44,695 bases of DNA. Origin: Planctomycetales bacterium (lineage in GTDB: Bacteria > Planctomycetota > Planctomycetia > Pirellulales > Pirellulaceae). This document shows positions 16,168 to 24,361 of the stretch, in pieces. The DNA is taken from assembly GCA_020427005.1 (NCBI GenBank), contig JAGQOY010000034.1, positions 1 through 44,695 of the forward strand, given 5' to 3'. Position 1 is the stretch's first letter; every line of letters begins with the position of its first letter. A program made the position numbers and the translations under genes. Below the pieces are notes generated by a model, which saw only the letters and a program-made list of their open reading frames with translations, was not told the origin of the DNA and ran no database searches.

Positions 16168-17508
16168 TTACTCCCGGTCGCATTCCCAACGTGTATCCCG
16201 CTGCGAACCGCCAAACTGACTCATCGACCAGCCTCTCATTTTGCCACCATCTATAATGGCCGCGTAGGTAGTTTGGAAGCTCGCATTTCGAAACTGACTG
16301 GTAGCATCAAATATCAGTTTATTGCCGATCAATTCGATATTAGAAATCTCCTGTTTCACGGGCTCTTCTTCTCCACGTTGCATCACGAGGGTCCCGTTCA
16401 ACATTCCGTCTTGATTGGTAAGGTTAAGTTTATATAGCGAACGATTGTTTCCAAAAGTTCGCTCCCAGGTCCACACACCTTGCAAATCAACTTTTTTCTG
16501 TGGATCAAAACCTGGAAATGGATCGGTGATTTTGGGTTTGATTGCAGTCGCCTCGGCCACAAGATCATTGGTTGGAGCCTTGATGCCCGCGACGTCGCGC
16601 CAAATCCAGCGCAGCATTTGAGGCAGAATGGCGCCTCCGTGATCATCGGAGTGTCCCCCATCTCCAAGGACAAATGCAAAGTCATACCCTTTTTCGGTAA
16701 AGGCGGCCTTCATCTTTTGGTTTTGCAGGTACCAATCGCGATCCAGGTTTTGCGGGCTACGAAGGTCGTTTATGCCATCCTGCAAAAAGATACGAATCGG
16801 TTTTTTCTCGGTCTCGCGGACCAGATCCGGATAGACATGTCCACCATGGATATTCGTAAAACTACCAATCATGCTGACTACGTTGCGAAATTGATCGGGA
16901 CGGTGCCAAGCCACGGTGAACGCACAAATGGCTCCGCTGCTTGAGCCGCCTATGGCCCGTAACGCTGGGTCGTTGGTCAAATTGTATTTCTTCCCCACCT
17001 CAGGTAGCATCTCTTCGATTATGAACCGAGCGTACTTGTCGTCCAGAACGTCGTATTCCAAATCGCGATTGTTTGGGTTTCCAGTCCCAATGCTATCCGG
17101 AAACTCTTCTCCTCGTTGTCCAGGAGTAATGAAGATACCAATCGTAGTTGGGATTTGATTCTTGGCGGCCAGATTTTCCAGTACATTTTGGACTCGCAAG
17201 ACTCCGTTTGGGTTTGTGGCTCGCGCTCCATCTTGAAAAACGAGTACGGCAGCCGGCATGTCGGCCGAATATGTTGGCGGCACATATATCCAGTACTTGC
17301 GCACGGTGTTTTCGATGATCTTGCTATGAAATAGGAAAGGTCCTTCCAACTTACCTTTCAGTTCCCCCTCGACGATCGAATCCACACCCAGTGGATAACT
17401 TACGATTGGTTGAGGAGATAACCGGGACTGAGATTCTTGCGCGTTTACCAGATTTGAAGAAATGAAAAAACAAATTGATAGGAAACTTGCAGCCAGTTGT
17501 TTCAACAT
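16168..17508 (-). CDS. Secreted enterochelin-esterase-like hydrolase with C-terminal beta domain
   Basis: The 446-residue protein starts at ATG 17508 with a signal peptide ending near NLVNAQ; an ATG at 17559 would put 17 residues before it. The catalytic part resembles the Fes/esterase D fold: KYWIYVPPTYSADMPAAVLVFQDG-like entry, nucleophile Ser in IGGSSSGAICAF, Asp in FLQDGINDLR and His in GDGGHSDDHGG. The last 110 or so residues form a separate beta-rich region (DLQGVWTWERTFGNN, LNGTLVMQRGEEEPV) seen in many planctomycete exported proteins that assess or bind small molecules. It probably cleaves an ester of a carbohydrate or siderophore outside the cytoplasm; the substrate is not shown. Confidence 0.85.
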   Translation of the reverse strand: MLKQLAASFLSICFFISSNLVNAQESQSRLSPQPIVSYPLGVDSIVEGELKGKLEGPFLFHSKIIENTVRKYWIYVPPTYSADMPAAVLVFQDGARATNPNGVLRVQNVLENLAAKNQIPTTIGIFITPGQRGEEFPDSIGTGNPNNRDLEYDVLDDKYARFIIEEMLPEVGKKYNLTNDPALRAIGGSSSGAICAFTVAWHRPDQFRNVVSMIGSFTNIHGGHVYPDLVRETEKKPIRIFLQDGINDLRSPQNLDRDWYLQNQKMKAAFTEKGYDFAFVLGDGGHSDDHGGAILPQMLRWIWRDVAGIKAPTNDLVAEATAIKPKITDPFPGFDPQKKVDLQGVWTWERTFGNNRSLYKLNLTNQDGMLNGTLVMQRGEEEPVKQEISNIELIGNKLIFDATSQFRNASFQTTYAAIIDGGKMRGWSMSQFGGSQRDTRWECDRE

Positions 17509-17628
17509 GCCGTTGGCACCTTCGCAGGGTATTACTTTGGCGAACTTCTCAAAAAGCAAATTGTAATGGATTATGTGATGTCAAATAACAAAATTCCCAA
17601 GTCAAAGCACTTTTGGAACGAAACTCTG

Positions 17629-18696
17629 TTACCTATGCGTCGACTTTATTTCCTGCCAAAGTGAAACGAGTAAGGTAAGGCACGTGATTGGTACTATAAA
17701 GAACAAACTATCACGCAGCATATGTTGGGAAGTATGTTGGGAAGCTACGGCCACAACATACGACAGATAAAAGAGGTAGTAAAAAAGAAAGACAATCCCC
17801 TCCCAGCGCGCTATTTGTTTTCCAGTCAGAAAAATAGGCCAACATGCGATGGCCGCGGCAATCATGAAAGGCAGGTCAAATTCCAGAACTTCTTGATCTA
17901 CAGGAACTCCAACGGGAGAAACAATGGAAGTAAGCCCTAGCACGCATAGGATATTGAAAATGTTGCTGCCTACGACATTGCCCACAGCAATATCGCGTTC
18001 CCCACGAAGAGCCGCAATTACGCTGGTCGCAACTTCGGGCAAAGAGGTGCCTGCAGCTACAATGGTCAGGCCAATAACTAGCTCGCTAATTCCAAGACTA
18101 GCTGCTATTCCCACACATCCAATGATAAGCAGCTTTGAACCACCAACCAAAAGAAGTAATCCAAAGACAACTTTCAATAACGGTCGGTATGATTTGTGAA
18201 TCGATTGTGCTTCAGTGGTTTCCGTGGAGTCGACGGACGTACGTCCCTGGTAGATACATCTCAGCGTATACCCTACTATCCCGGCAAACAAAACTAGGCC
18301 GTCAATAACGCTTAGGTTTTTATCTTGGCACATGGCAAAGAGCACAATGGATGCAAAAATCATTATTGGGACGTCTCTGCGAATTATTTCTTGGGCAACT
18401 ACAAGTGGAACAATAGCTGCAGATAGCCCAAGGATAAACAAGACATTGAAGATATTGCTACCAACAACATTTCCAATTGCTAGGTCGGGCGCGTGTTGAA
18501 TACTTGCCAAGACCGAAACCGCCAACTCAGGGGCGCTCGTTCCAAATGCGACGATAGTCAAACCGATAACTAGGGGCGAAACACGAAACTTCTGCGCCAA
18601 TTGGGAAGCACCTCCTACCAACCATTCGCCGCCCAGCACCAACAGAAATAGGCCAACGCAAATAGATCCGAGATCCCAAATTGTGTCCACCATCAA
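17629..18696 (-). CDS. Calcium/sodium antiporter, CaCA family (YrbG-like)
   Basis: The 355-residue membrane protein contains the two alpha-repeats that define CaCA cation antiporters: GLTIVAFGTSAPELAVSV with GNVVGSNIFN, and GLTIVAAGTSLPEVATSV with GNVVGSNIFN. The conserved Glu of each (APEL, LPEV) coordinates calcium. About ten transmembrane helices flank a short hydrophilic loop (about residues 153-170), as in YrbG. It exchanges Ca2+ for Na+ or H+ across the inner membrane. The C-terminal extension beyond the second repeat includes an extra hydrophobic pair. It lies alone, with 376 gene-free bases upstream. Confidence 0.94.
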   Translation of the reverse strand: MMVDTIWDLGSICVGLFLLVLGGEWLVGGASQLAQKFRVSPLVIGLTIVAFGTSAPELAVSVLASIQHAPDLAIGNVVGSNIFNVLFILGLSAAIVPLVVAQEIIRRDVPIMIFASIVLFAMCQDKNLSVIDGLVLFAGIVGYTLRCIYQGRTSVDSTETTEAQSIHKSYRPLLKVVFGLLLLVGGSKLLIIGCVGIAASLGISELVIGLTIVAAGTSLPEVATSVIAALRGERDIAVGNVVGSNIFNILCVLGLTSIVSPVGVPVDQEVLEFDLPFMIAAAIACWPIFLTGKQIARWEGIVFLFYYLFYLSYVVAVASQHTSQHMLRDSLFFIVPITCLTLLVSLWQEIKSTHR

Positions 18697-19072
18697 ATTG
18701 TTTCAACTTTCTCGCTTCAAAATTATAGAGATGGATAACTGTTATCAGTTCCTGCGACTGCTCATATCAACCATACTGGAATTTCAATTCCCAAAGCTTG
18801 AAATGCAAATCGAAATTCGGAACCTGAGAAAACGGTATATACCGATTCAACGCAGATGCGATAGATAAAAATCTGCGACAGAAAAACTTCAACCAATGAT
18901 AGACGCGAGAATCAATTTCGAATAGATCCTTGATAGTTCGCAAGCTAGCGGACCTTAATCTTCGAATTCTGATCGCTGTACGGTAAACCGGTTTTCCCTT
19001 CTCGCCCTACGGGGTGGTCCTTCGAGAGCTGCGGTTGAAGGGAGAGTATTTGAAGATTCAACCTACTGAGAC
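18697..19072. other. Gene-free spacer
   Basis: No coding region or RNA gene was recognised between the antiporter start and the VCBS gene stop. A perfect 13-bp palindrome, GATAACTGTTATC, lies at 18734-18746, about 38 bases upstream of the antiporter start; it could be an operator, but this is a guess. The rest is moderately AT-rich with no other structure I can support. Confidence 0.5.
18734..18746. promoter_or_regulatory. Palindrome upstream of the antiporter gene
   Basis: GATAAC-T-GTTATC is a perfect inverted repeat with a one-base centre, about 38 bases upstream of the minus-strand start at 18696. Its symmetry and position suit a dimeric regulator, but nothing else supports this. Confidence 0.25.
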
Positions 19073-20284
19073 CTATTGGTTCCAGTAGATTCTTGCGTTG
19101 TGAGTAGCGCGCCCCACGGCGATGATGTCTTGATCGCCATCTTGATCAAGGTCAGCAACGGTTAAATCTTCAATCGCGACACCGCCCGGATCAACGATTT
19201 GTCGCTGCCAAATGCCGTTTGGTGCATCGACCGGATCGTAGATTCTCAAACCACGGCGGTGAGCCTCGTTTTGGTCGTCGCGAATGCCGATGATTAACTC
19301 TAGATCGGCGTCCTCATCCAGATTGGCGCAGGCTACCGCGTGCCCCCAGGCGAGTTGATCATCCAGAACCGTGCGCTGCCAAAGCTGGTCAGATTTCTGC
19401 CAGTCATCTGGGGCGACATACACGACGACTTTGTCACCGTGCCAGGGCTCCACGGTTGCCAAGTAAAGTCGCCCATCTCCGAGTCGACCATGCCGAATCT
19501 CACTTGCGCCACGTTTTGGTGCAGGCTCTTCCTGACCGCTACCGAGTCTTTTTAAGACAGCTTGTCCTGCGGCATTGAAAGTAATCCATGTTGCCCCTTC
19601 ATAACTTGCCGTGACCAAATCAACTACGCCGTTTTGATCCAAATCGGTGACCTCAAAGTTATGCATCACGTGTAGTTGGTCTGTTAACACGCGCTGGTTC
19701 CATGTTTCGTCGGGCTGAGTGCCTGACGTGAAGGCCAACAGCCGTACACCACGTTCTTCAAAACCCGGCCCGCGGGTGCCGCGTCCTTTGAGTGGTGCAA
19801 CTACCAGTGTTGGTACATTTACAGGAGGTAGAGTGGCCCAATTCATGCGATGCGTCGTCGGCTCCGATGCAATTTGGCGATATTGCCACGGACCGTTTGG
19901 ATTGTGCTCTAGCCAACCAATAGTGCCCCCCGAATCAGAATTGCCGAATTGCCAGTCTGCCCCAAGCGCCAAATCAATTCGTCCGTCTCCATTGATGTCG
20001 TGAGGCGCAAAACACACGTTATCGAACTTGGCATCCGGTGTCTCATATATGACATGCATCGTCCAGTTAGGGTTCTCGAGCCACAGGATTCGCTTGCTAT
20101 CGACGATGGCGATATCCAATTTGCCGTCATTGTTCATGTCAATCGTTCTTACGGCGTAACCAACTTGTAATTCAACCGGCAAAGTTTCCAGGCGAAATTC
20201 CAACGGTTCGCCCGCGTGAGAGGCGGCACTCAATGCGCTCAAGAACACCATCCAACAAGTCGCGGTGTAAGCTTGTAGTTTCAT
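19073..20284 (-). CDS. Exported FG-GAP/VCBS repeat protein
   Basis: The 403-residue protein starts at ATG 20284 with a signal peptide ending SAASHAGEP; an upstream ATG at 20350 would precede it by 22 residues. The body is a beta-propeller with calcium-binding loops of the form D-x-D-x-D-G: DMNNDGKLD, DINGDGRID, DLDQNGVVD, NLDEDADLE and DLDQDGDQD, spaced about 50-80 residues apart. Such FG-GAP propellers are found on cell-surface or secreted proteins and bind ligands or partner proteins; no enzyme motif is present. These proteins are very numerous in planctomycetes. It lies alone, with a repeat-rich gap upstream. Confidence 0.9.
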   Translation of the reverse strand: MKLQAYTATCWMVFLSALSAASHAGEPLEFRLETLPVELQVGYAVRTIDMNNDGKLDIAIVDSKRILWLENPNWTMHVIYETPDAKFDNVCFAPHDINGDGRIDLALGADWQFGNSDSGGTIGWLEHNPNGPWQYRQIASEPTTHRMNWATLPPVNVPTLVVAPLKGRGTRGPGFEERGVRLLAFTSGTQPDETWNQRVLTDQLHVMHNFEVTDLDQNGVVDLVTASYEGATWITFNAAGQAVLKRLGSGQEEPAPKRGASEIRHGRLGDGRLYLATVEPWHGDKVVVYVAPDDWQKSDQLWQRTVLDDQLAWGHAVACANLDEDADLELIIGIRDDQNEAHRRGLRIYDPVDAPNGIWQRQIVDPGGVAIEDLTVADLDQDGDQDIIAVGRATHNARIYWNQ

Positions 20285-20433
20285 TTTGAAGCAACTTCTA
20301 AATTGATTGACTTGGACAAATTGCCATGGTTTTGTAATAGATACGCCCAATTCCTGATCAGCTAGTTACCATGATTTTACGCGAGGTGTAGCCTGTTGTT
20401 TCACGGAATGCCAGTTTCAAACTCATAAGAGTT

Positions 20434-20469
20434 ATTGAAACACACGCGACAGAGAGCGTGGAGAGTGTG
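20434..20469 (+). repeat. Repeat unit A
   Basis: A 36-bp unit starting ATTGAAACACA and ending GAGAGTGTG. It shares the start, the middle ACAGAGA and the end with unit B at 20543-20579, differing only in the spacers. Confidence 0.6.
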
Positions 20470-20495
20470 CAAGTGATGGTGGTGCCTAACTTTTT

Positions 20496-20518
20496 TTGTT
20501 AAATTCCTCAGGCGGCTC
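20496..20518 (+). repeat. Copy of the Ppx 3' end
   Basis: These 23 bases match 20809-20831 with one change; the second copy is the stop codon and last codons of the Ppx/GppA gene (which lies on the minus strand). It looks like a remnant of a local duplication. Confidence 0.65.
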
Positions 20519-20542
20519 CTCCAGGTTACCAACTGGAAAAAC

Positions 20543-20579
20543 ATTGAAACACAGAGTCACAGAGAACACAGAGAGTGTG
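20543..20579 (+). repeat. Repeat unit B (cacagag family)
   Basis: A 37-bp unit, ATTGAAACACAGAGTCACAG continuing to GAGAGTGTG. It pairs in inverted orientation with unit C at 20651-20680 over about 28 bases, with a handful of mismatches. Confidence 0.7.
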
Positions 20580-20650
20580 AATGGGGTGGTTGTGGAAACC
20601 TTCCGATATTTATTCGGGCTTATTGTCAAATTTTTTGCACCTGGATCGGA

Positions 20651-20680
20651 CCTCCGTGTTCTCAGTGGCTCAGTGTTTCC
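20651..20680 (-). repeat. Repeat unit C, inverted partner of B
   Basis: The reverse complement reads GAAACACTGAGCCACTGAGA then ACACGGAG, closely matching unit B. B and C together form a long imperfect hairpin with a loop of about 77 bases. Confidence 0.7.
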
Positions 20681-20811
20681 AATTCGGGTGAGGCGAGATT
20701 CAGTTGAACGGTGCCAGCCTGATGTTTCTCAGCTTGTCTATGAAATGCTAGTTTGAGATCTTCCTCCGACCGCACTGCATCCGCAAAGTCACCAATTTTC
20801 GGCAAACGTTG

Positions 20812-22404
20812 TTAAATTCCTCGGGCGGCTCGTAAGTAGACTGGCAAGCCATAGGTTTCTTCAAACATGGTGCCACTTTGGCGTAGGGCCAGTTGCTCAA
20901 GCGAGATGTCCTCAATGCCTTTGGCAGTAATGACCAAACGTTTGTTGTCGATGCGGCACTGGATATCGGTTACCCGTTGGCTACGCGATTCATCCAGAGC
21001 AATGGCAATCCTAAGAATAGCAGCTAATTTGGCTACTGCCACGCGGTCGGAACGATCCAGATTGGCATATCCTTCATGCTGTGGTTGAGGGCTGCTGCGG
21101 CGATGATAACGCGCGACCAAAGAGATGAGTAGGACGTCTTTGCGGCTTAATCCAAATAGCTCGCTATTGCGTATCAAATACATGGCATGCTTGTGATTGC
21201 TTTGGGCATTGATGAATAGCCCAATCCCATGCAACAACGCTGCCAAATAGAGAATCAACTCCATGCGTGATTCTAACTGGTGCTCAGCCTGTAAATCCGA
21301 AAAAAGCTTGCGGCACAAAGTAGCAACTTGTCGAGCATGTTTTTCGTCGAAGTCAAATTTGCGTCCTAAACTGATCGCTGAGCGAATAATTTGACTGCGA
21401 AAGTTGGCTGTCCAGTAGTCGCGGATAGCCATGTCGTGTAACAGTCCGTCGCGTAAGTTCGTGTCGCAAATGGCCAATTGCTGTTGTTCGAATCCTCGAG
21501 CAATGAGAACATAGCAAAGCAGGGCAGGGGCAATCGTTTCGGCATCTTGAAAGGTTGTTCCATATTTTTGAACAATCTCATCTTCGCTCATCCGGAAGAG
21601 ACGGCGAGTGAATTCATTGAGTTTGTCGATGGGCAAGTGTGCCAGATTGTTGGAGTCCCAATCCTCGAGCAAATGATTGGCGGCAAAACGAACGTCACCA
21701 CCAATCGCCACCATTTCTAAAGGGCCATCTTTTTCGATATCTTCGATATGCTCCCGAATCTGCGCAATATGCCGCAAAATGTGGCTTTCCATGATCGCCC
21801 GCTGTTTGGTTGGAGGCGCATCAAATTTCTCCAGCATCTCTAATAATCGCAGTGATCCCAGTCGGTAGGTATGGGAAAATAGGACATTTCCTGACTGAAC
21901 AACCAAGACCTCGGTACTGCCTCCACCGACTTCGACCACAGCCGCCGTGCTACTGGCCAGCCGTGGGTCTGCCTGCAGCAAAGGCTGAATTCCCATGTAC
22001 GTGATTCTATTCACTTCGGCTTCATCAAGCGGCTCGATTTCCATGCCGGTTGCAATGTAAACTCGATCGATGAAAGCTAATCGATTAACGGCTTCTCGAA
22101 CGGCGCTAGTTGCGACTACACGCATCTGATCTGACCGCACAATTCCGTATTCTTGTAGCAGCTTACGATAGCTCTTTAGGACCCGTACACAGTCTTCGAT
22201 TGACGCCTTTCGAATGCGCCGTTGCGTAAACGTGTCCTTACCTAAAGTAACGGCCTGAGACAAATTCTCGAGTGGAGTGATTTGACCTGCCGAATCTATT
22301 TCCGCAATCGCCATGCGGATGCTTGTTGCGCCAATATCTACGACGGCCACGGGACGTTTGGGGTTTTCGGAGGTTTCCGTGCGGATCGGAGGGACAGTTG
22401 ACAT
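20812..22404 (-). CDS. Ppx/GppA family phosphatase with C-terminal HD-like domain
   Basis: The 530-residue protein resembles exopolyphosphatase / guanosine pentaphosphate phosphohydrolase of the ASKHA fold. It has the phosphate-1 loop VVDIGATSIRMAI, VVATSAVREAVN, EAEVNRITYMGI (catalytic Glu region), the second loop VVEVGGGSTEVLVV and VAIGGDVRFAA. The C-terminal half carries the HD-type helical domain. There the usual HD dyad reads HG (His392-Gly393 in ALLHGIGLFI), followed by an intact NHKHAMYLI. Members hydrolyse polyphosphate or pppGpp. Residue 393 suggests the HD metal site is lost, so any HD-type activity is doubtful while the ASKHA site looks complete. A HAD gene lies 118 bases upstream. 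Confidence 0.9.
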   Translation of the reverse strand: MSTVPPIRTETSENPKRPVAVVDIGATSIRMAIAEIDSAGQITPLENLSQAVTLGKDTFTQRRIRKASIEDCVRVLKSYRKLLQEYGIVRSDQMRVVATSAVREAVNRLAFIDRVYIATGMEIEPLDEAEVNRITYMGIQPLLQADPRLASSTAAVVEVGGGSTEVLVVQSGNVLFSHTYRLGSLRLLEMLEKFDAPPTKQRAIMESHILRHIAQIREHIEDIEKDGPLEMVAIGGDVRFAANHLLEDWDSNNLAHLPIDKLNEFTRRLFRMSEDEIVQKYGTTFQDAETIAPALLCYVLIARGFEQQQLAICDTNLRDGLLHDMAIRDYWTANFRSQIIRSAISLGRKFDFDEKHARQVATLCRKLFSDLQAEHQLESRMELILYLAALLHGIGLFINAQSNHKHAMYLIRNSELFGLSRKDVLLISLVARYHRRSSPQPQHEGYANLDRSDRVAVAKLAAILRIAIALDESRSQRVTDIQCRIDNKRLVITAKGIEDISLEQLALRQSGTMFEETYGLPVYLRAARGI

Positions 22405-22522
22405 AGGAGCAGAAATCGTTCAGTACTGTTATTTTGAGACAAACTTGATTGTACACGCAGTTTATTTCTGGTGTGATTAGAGAAAAATGCCCAAGCTGAA
22501 TTGCTCCGGTTGCTACATGAAT

Positions 22523-23173
22523 TCAATTGAAGGTTGACACCTTATTTAACCAATTATCCAGATCGGGTTGCAGTTCAGTAGCAGTACGAAATAGATGGAC
22601 TTGCCAGCCGCGCTCGGCTGCCGTCCGCACATTCTCCTCTCGATCATCGGTAAAGAAAATCCATTCTGGAGGACAGGCTGCTAATCGTTCACATGCTTCG
22701 TAGATCTCGATAGCAGGTTTCATGCTCCGGATTTCATAACTGAGAACGCAATGACTAAACCAACCAGAGATCACCGGCCAATTTTGTTGCAATATCCATT
22801 CCCAATGGCCCCGACAGGTATTTGAAAGTATTGCCATCGGGACCGACTCGGCTTTCAATCGTTGCAAAATCGGAAGGATATCCAATTTTGGGGTAAAAAT
22901 GGCACTGACAGCTTCGATGATCTCAGCGTCAGTGGATTCGCACTTCAAATCACCACGTAGTTGCTCCGCAAATTGCCTGCATTCCACCTGTCCCGTTTCG
23001 TACCTATCTTGCAGGCCTGAATCGAAAAGTGCCTTTCGAATACTCTCGGCCTCAGCACCCGTGACTTTGCTCAGCTGATCAATGCATGTCTGATGGTCGA
23101 AGCTGACCAATACATTGCCAAGATCAAAAAACGCAAATCCCGGGAAACCTGTGCGATTCAACCTAAGGTTCAT
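22523..23173 (-). CDS. HAD-superfamily phosphatase (YihX-like)
   Basis: The 216-residue protein has HAD motif I FFDLGNVLVSFD with nucleophile Asp17, motif II ILSNTCRGHWEW, Lys of motif III in RSMKPAIEIYE and motif IV FFTDDREENV. The second Asp of motif I is replaced by Gly (DLGNV), as in E. coli YihX, an alpha-glucose-1-phosphate phosphatase. Overall length and the SNTxxxH segment also match YihX. A sugar phosphate is therefore a likely substrate, by analogy only. The start overlaps the DUF1080 stop in ATGA, indicating translational coupling to that secreted protein. Confidence 0.9.
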   Translation of the reverse strand: MNLRLNRTGFPGFAFFDLGNVLVSFDHQTCIDQLSKVTGAEAESIRKALFDSGLQDRYETGQVECRQFAEQLRGDLKCESTDAEIIEAVSAIFTPKLDILPILQRLKAESVPMAILSNTCRGHWEWILQQNWPVISGWFSHCVLSYEIRSMKPAIEIYEACERLAACPPEWIFFTDDREENVRTAAERGWQVHLFRTATELQPDLDNWLNKVSTFN

Positions 23174-23949
23174 TGTTGCTCACTCGATACCGTTGGTTTT
23201 GTTTTTGTCGACTGAGCCATATCAGTCGCGGGTAGTTCGCGAATGCGGATCATTCGATACCAAGCTTCCGTGGGAGGGCCGGAGTGAATCTGCAAGCCAA
23301 TAATACCATCCAACCCAATATGTTCCTCGTTTTCAGTGTAAGCAATGGTTTCGTGGCCATTGAGATAGAGTCGAATGTGTTTGCCTTCAGCCAAGATACG
23401 CAATTCGTTCCAATCACCTTCTTTGAGCCATTTGGAAACTTGTTCGGCAGGTCCTTCAGCCAGCATCTTGCGACGCCGCGATTCATCATAGAGCGCTCCC
23501 CATACCGGACGCTGCCAAGCCATACCCATGTCACACTGGTAACCACTCACCTCATGGTCGTTTGGAATTCGCTCGGACCGGAATTGGATACCTGCATTGT
23601 TACCTTGGCCAATGAGACGGACTTCCAAGCGGAGGTCAAAATTCTCATATCGCTTTTTGGTACACAGAAATTCATTATTAGGTATTGGTTTTTCCAGACT
23701 TCCCGCGACGATTGCACCATCTTCGACCCGGAAAAAGTCCATGTTCCCTTCCCAGCCTTCCATGGTGTGGCCATTGAACAGAAACACAAATCCTTGCTCG
23801 GCTGTGGCGATACGCCCCTCAGAAGTAGCTGCTCGAGAGGTTGGTGAACCACCGGCTATCTGGTCGCTTTGAGCCCAGGCAAACTGCGATCCCAAATCGA
23901 CAGCCATGACTTGCAAGCAGACAATGCAAACGATTAGAAATTTGAACAT
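23170..23949 (-). CDS. Secreted DUF1080 (3-keto-disaccharide hydrolase-like) protein
   Basis: The 259-residue protein has a signal peptide (about residues 1-26, ending FAWAQ) and a DUF1080 concanavalin-like domain: FVFLFNGHTMEGWEG, FFRVEDGAIVAG, FDLRLEVRLIGQGNNAGIQFRS-like, WNELRILAEGKHIRLYLNG and GIIGLQIHSGPP. This family occurs in huge numbers in planctomycetes. Some members hydrolyse 3-keto-glycosides, acting after a Gfo/Idh-type oxidation outside the cytoplasm. A Ser/Thr-rich tail ends the protein. Its stop overlaps the HAD start. Confidence 0.92.
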   Translation of the reverse strand: MFKFLIVCIVCLQVMAVDLGSQFAWAQSDQIAGGSPTSRAATSEGRIATAEQGFVFLFNGHTMEGWEGNMDFFRVEDGAIVAGSLEKPIPNNEFLCTKKRYENFDLRLEVRLIGQGNNAGIQFRSERIPNDHEVSGYQCDMGMAWQRPVWGALYDESRRRKMLAEGPAEQVSKWLKEGDWNELRILAEGKHIRLYLNGHETIAYTENEEHIGLDGIIGLQIHSGPPTEAWYRMIRIRELPATDMAQSTKTKPTVSSEQQ

Positions 23950-24359
23950 GTGTTCACCTCGATGGAAGGCCGATCAAACTGGGAGAGGATAGACAGATAT
24001 ACTCCAATGGAGCATGTGCCCAATTGCTCATCAACCAGCAGGGAGTTTTGTTAAGGAATAAGGCGCGAGAAGTGTCAAAATCTACCATTTTGCCGCTTCT
24101 GGTGGCCCGTTGCTGGTCATAGCATCCTACACATCTTTGGACTTGGTAAGTAGACTAGCGTCCTTCCATTGTAATTCCCAACTTGGCGGGCAATTTGCAG
24201 AGCTCAATTTTCTGGTCTGGCGAAAAAAGCTCGAGAATCCACCCACCGCTGGCAGCTTGGGACAACGGTTCTCCGTGCCAAACTAAAGTGTTTTGACCAC
24301 TTGTTGCCGGTAGGCGGGCCCATAACAGAACCCTTAAACTTTTTGGGGCAGTTCGATTC
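23950..24359. other. Gene-sparse spacer upstream of ilvD
   Basis: About 410 bases separate the divergent DUF1080 and ilvD genes, so the promoters of both must lie here. The only possible coding item is a weak 68-residue frame on the minus strand (24155-24361). I see no convincing leader-peptide attenuator or T-box for ilvD. Confidence 0.45.
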
Positions 24360-24361
24360 AT
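24155..24361 (-). CDS. Doubtful small open reading frame opposite the ilvD start
   Basis: From ATG 24361 a 68-residue frame reads [18 protein letters not shown] and runs to 24155. The product looks protein-like ([19 protein letters not shown]) but matches no family I know. Its start codon overlaps the ilvD ATG by two bases in the opposite direction, which would be an unusual arrangement. Confidence 0.25.
   Translation of the reverse strand: MNRTAPKSLRVLLWARLPATSGQNTLVWHGEPLSQAASGGWILELFSPDQKIELCKLPAKLGITMEGR

Larger units (their letters stand above)
20285..20811. other. Gene-free spacer with decayed repeats
   Basis: This 527-bp gap between the VCBS gene start and the end of the Ppx gene contains repeat units A, B and an inverted C (listed separately) and a copy of the 3' end of the Ppx gene at 20496-20518. 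A stretch near 20389 (AGCCTGTTGTTTC, then AATGCCAGTTT) recurs with changes near 20714, suggesting an old tandem duplication. Short open frames over this region are made of repeat sequence and are not convincing genes. Confidence 0.55.

Noticed and set aside
20496..20756. 86-residue open frame in the repeat cluster
   Set aside because: Made of the repeat units and the Ppx remnant; not protein-like.
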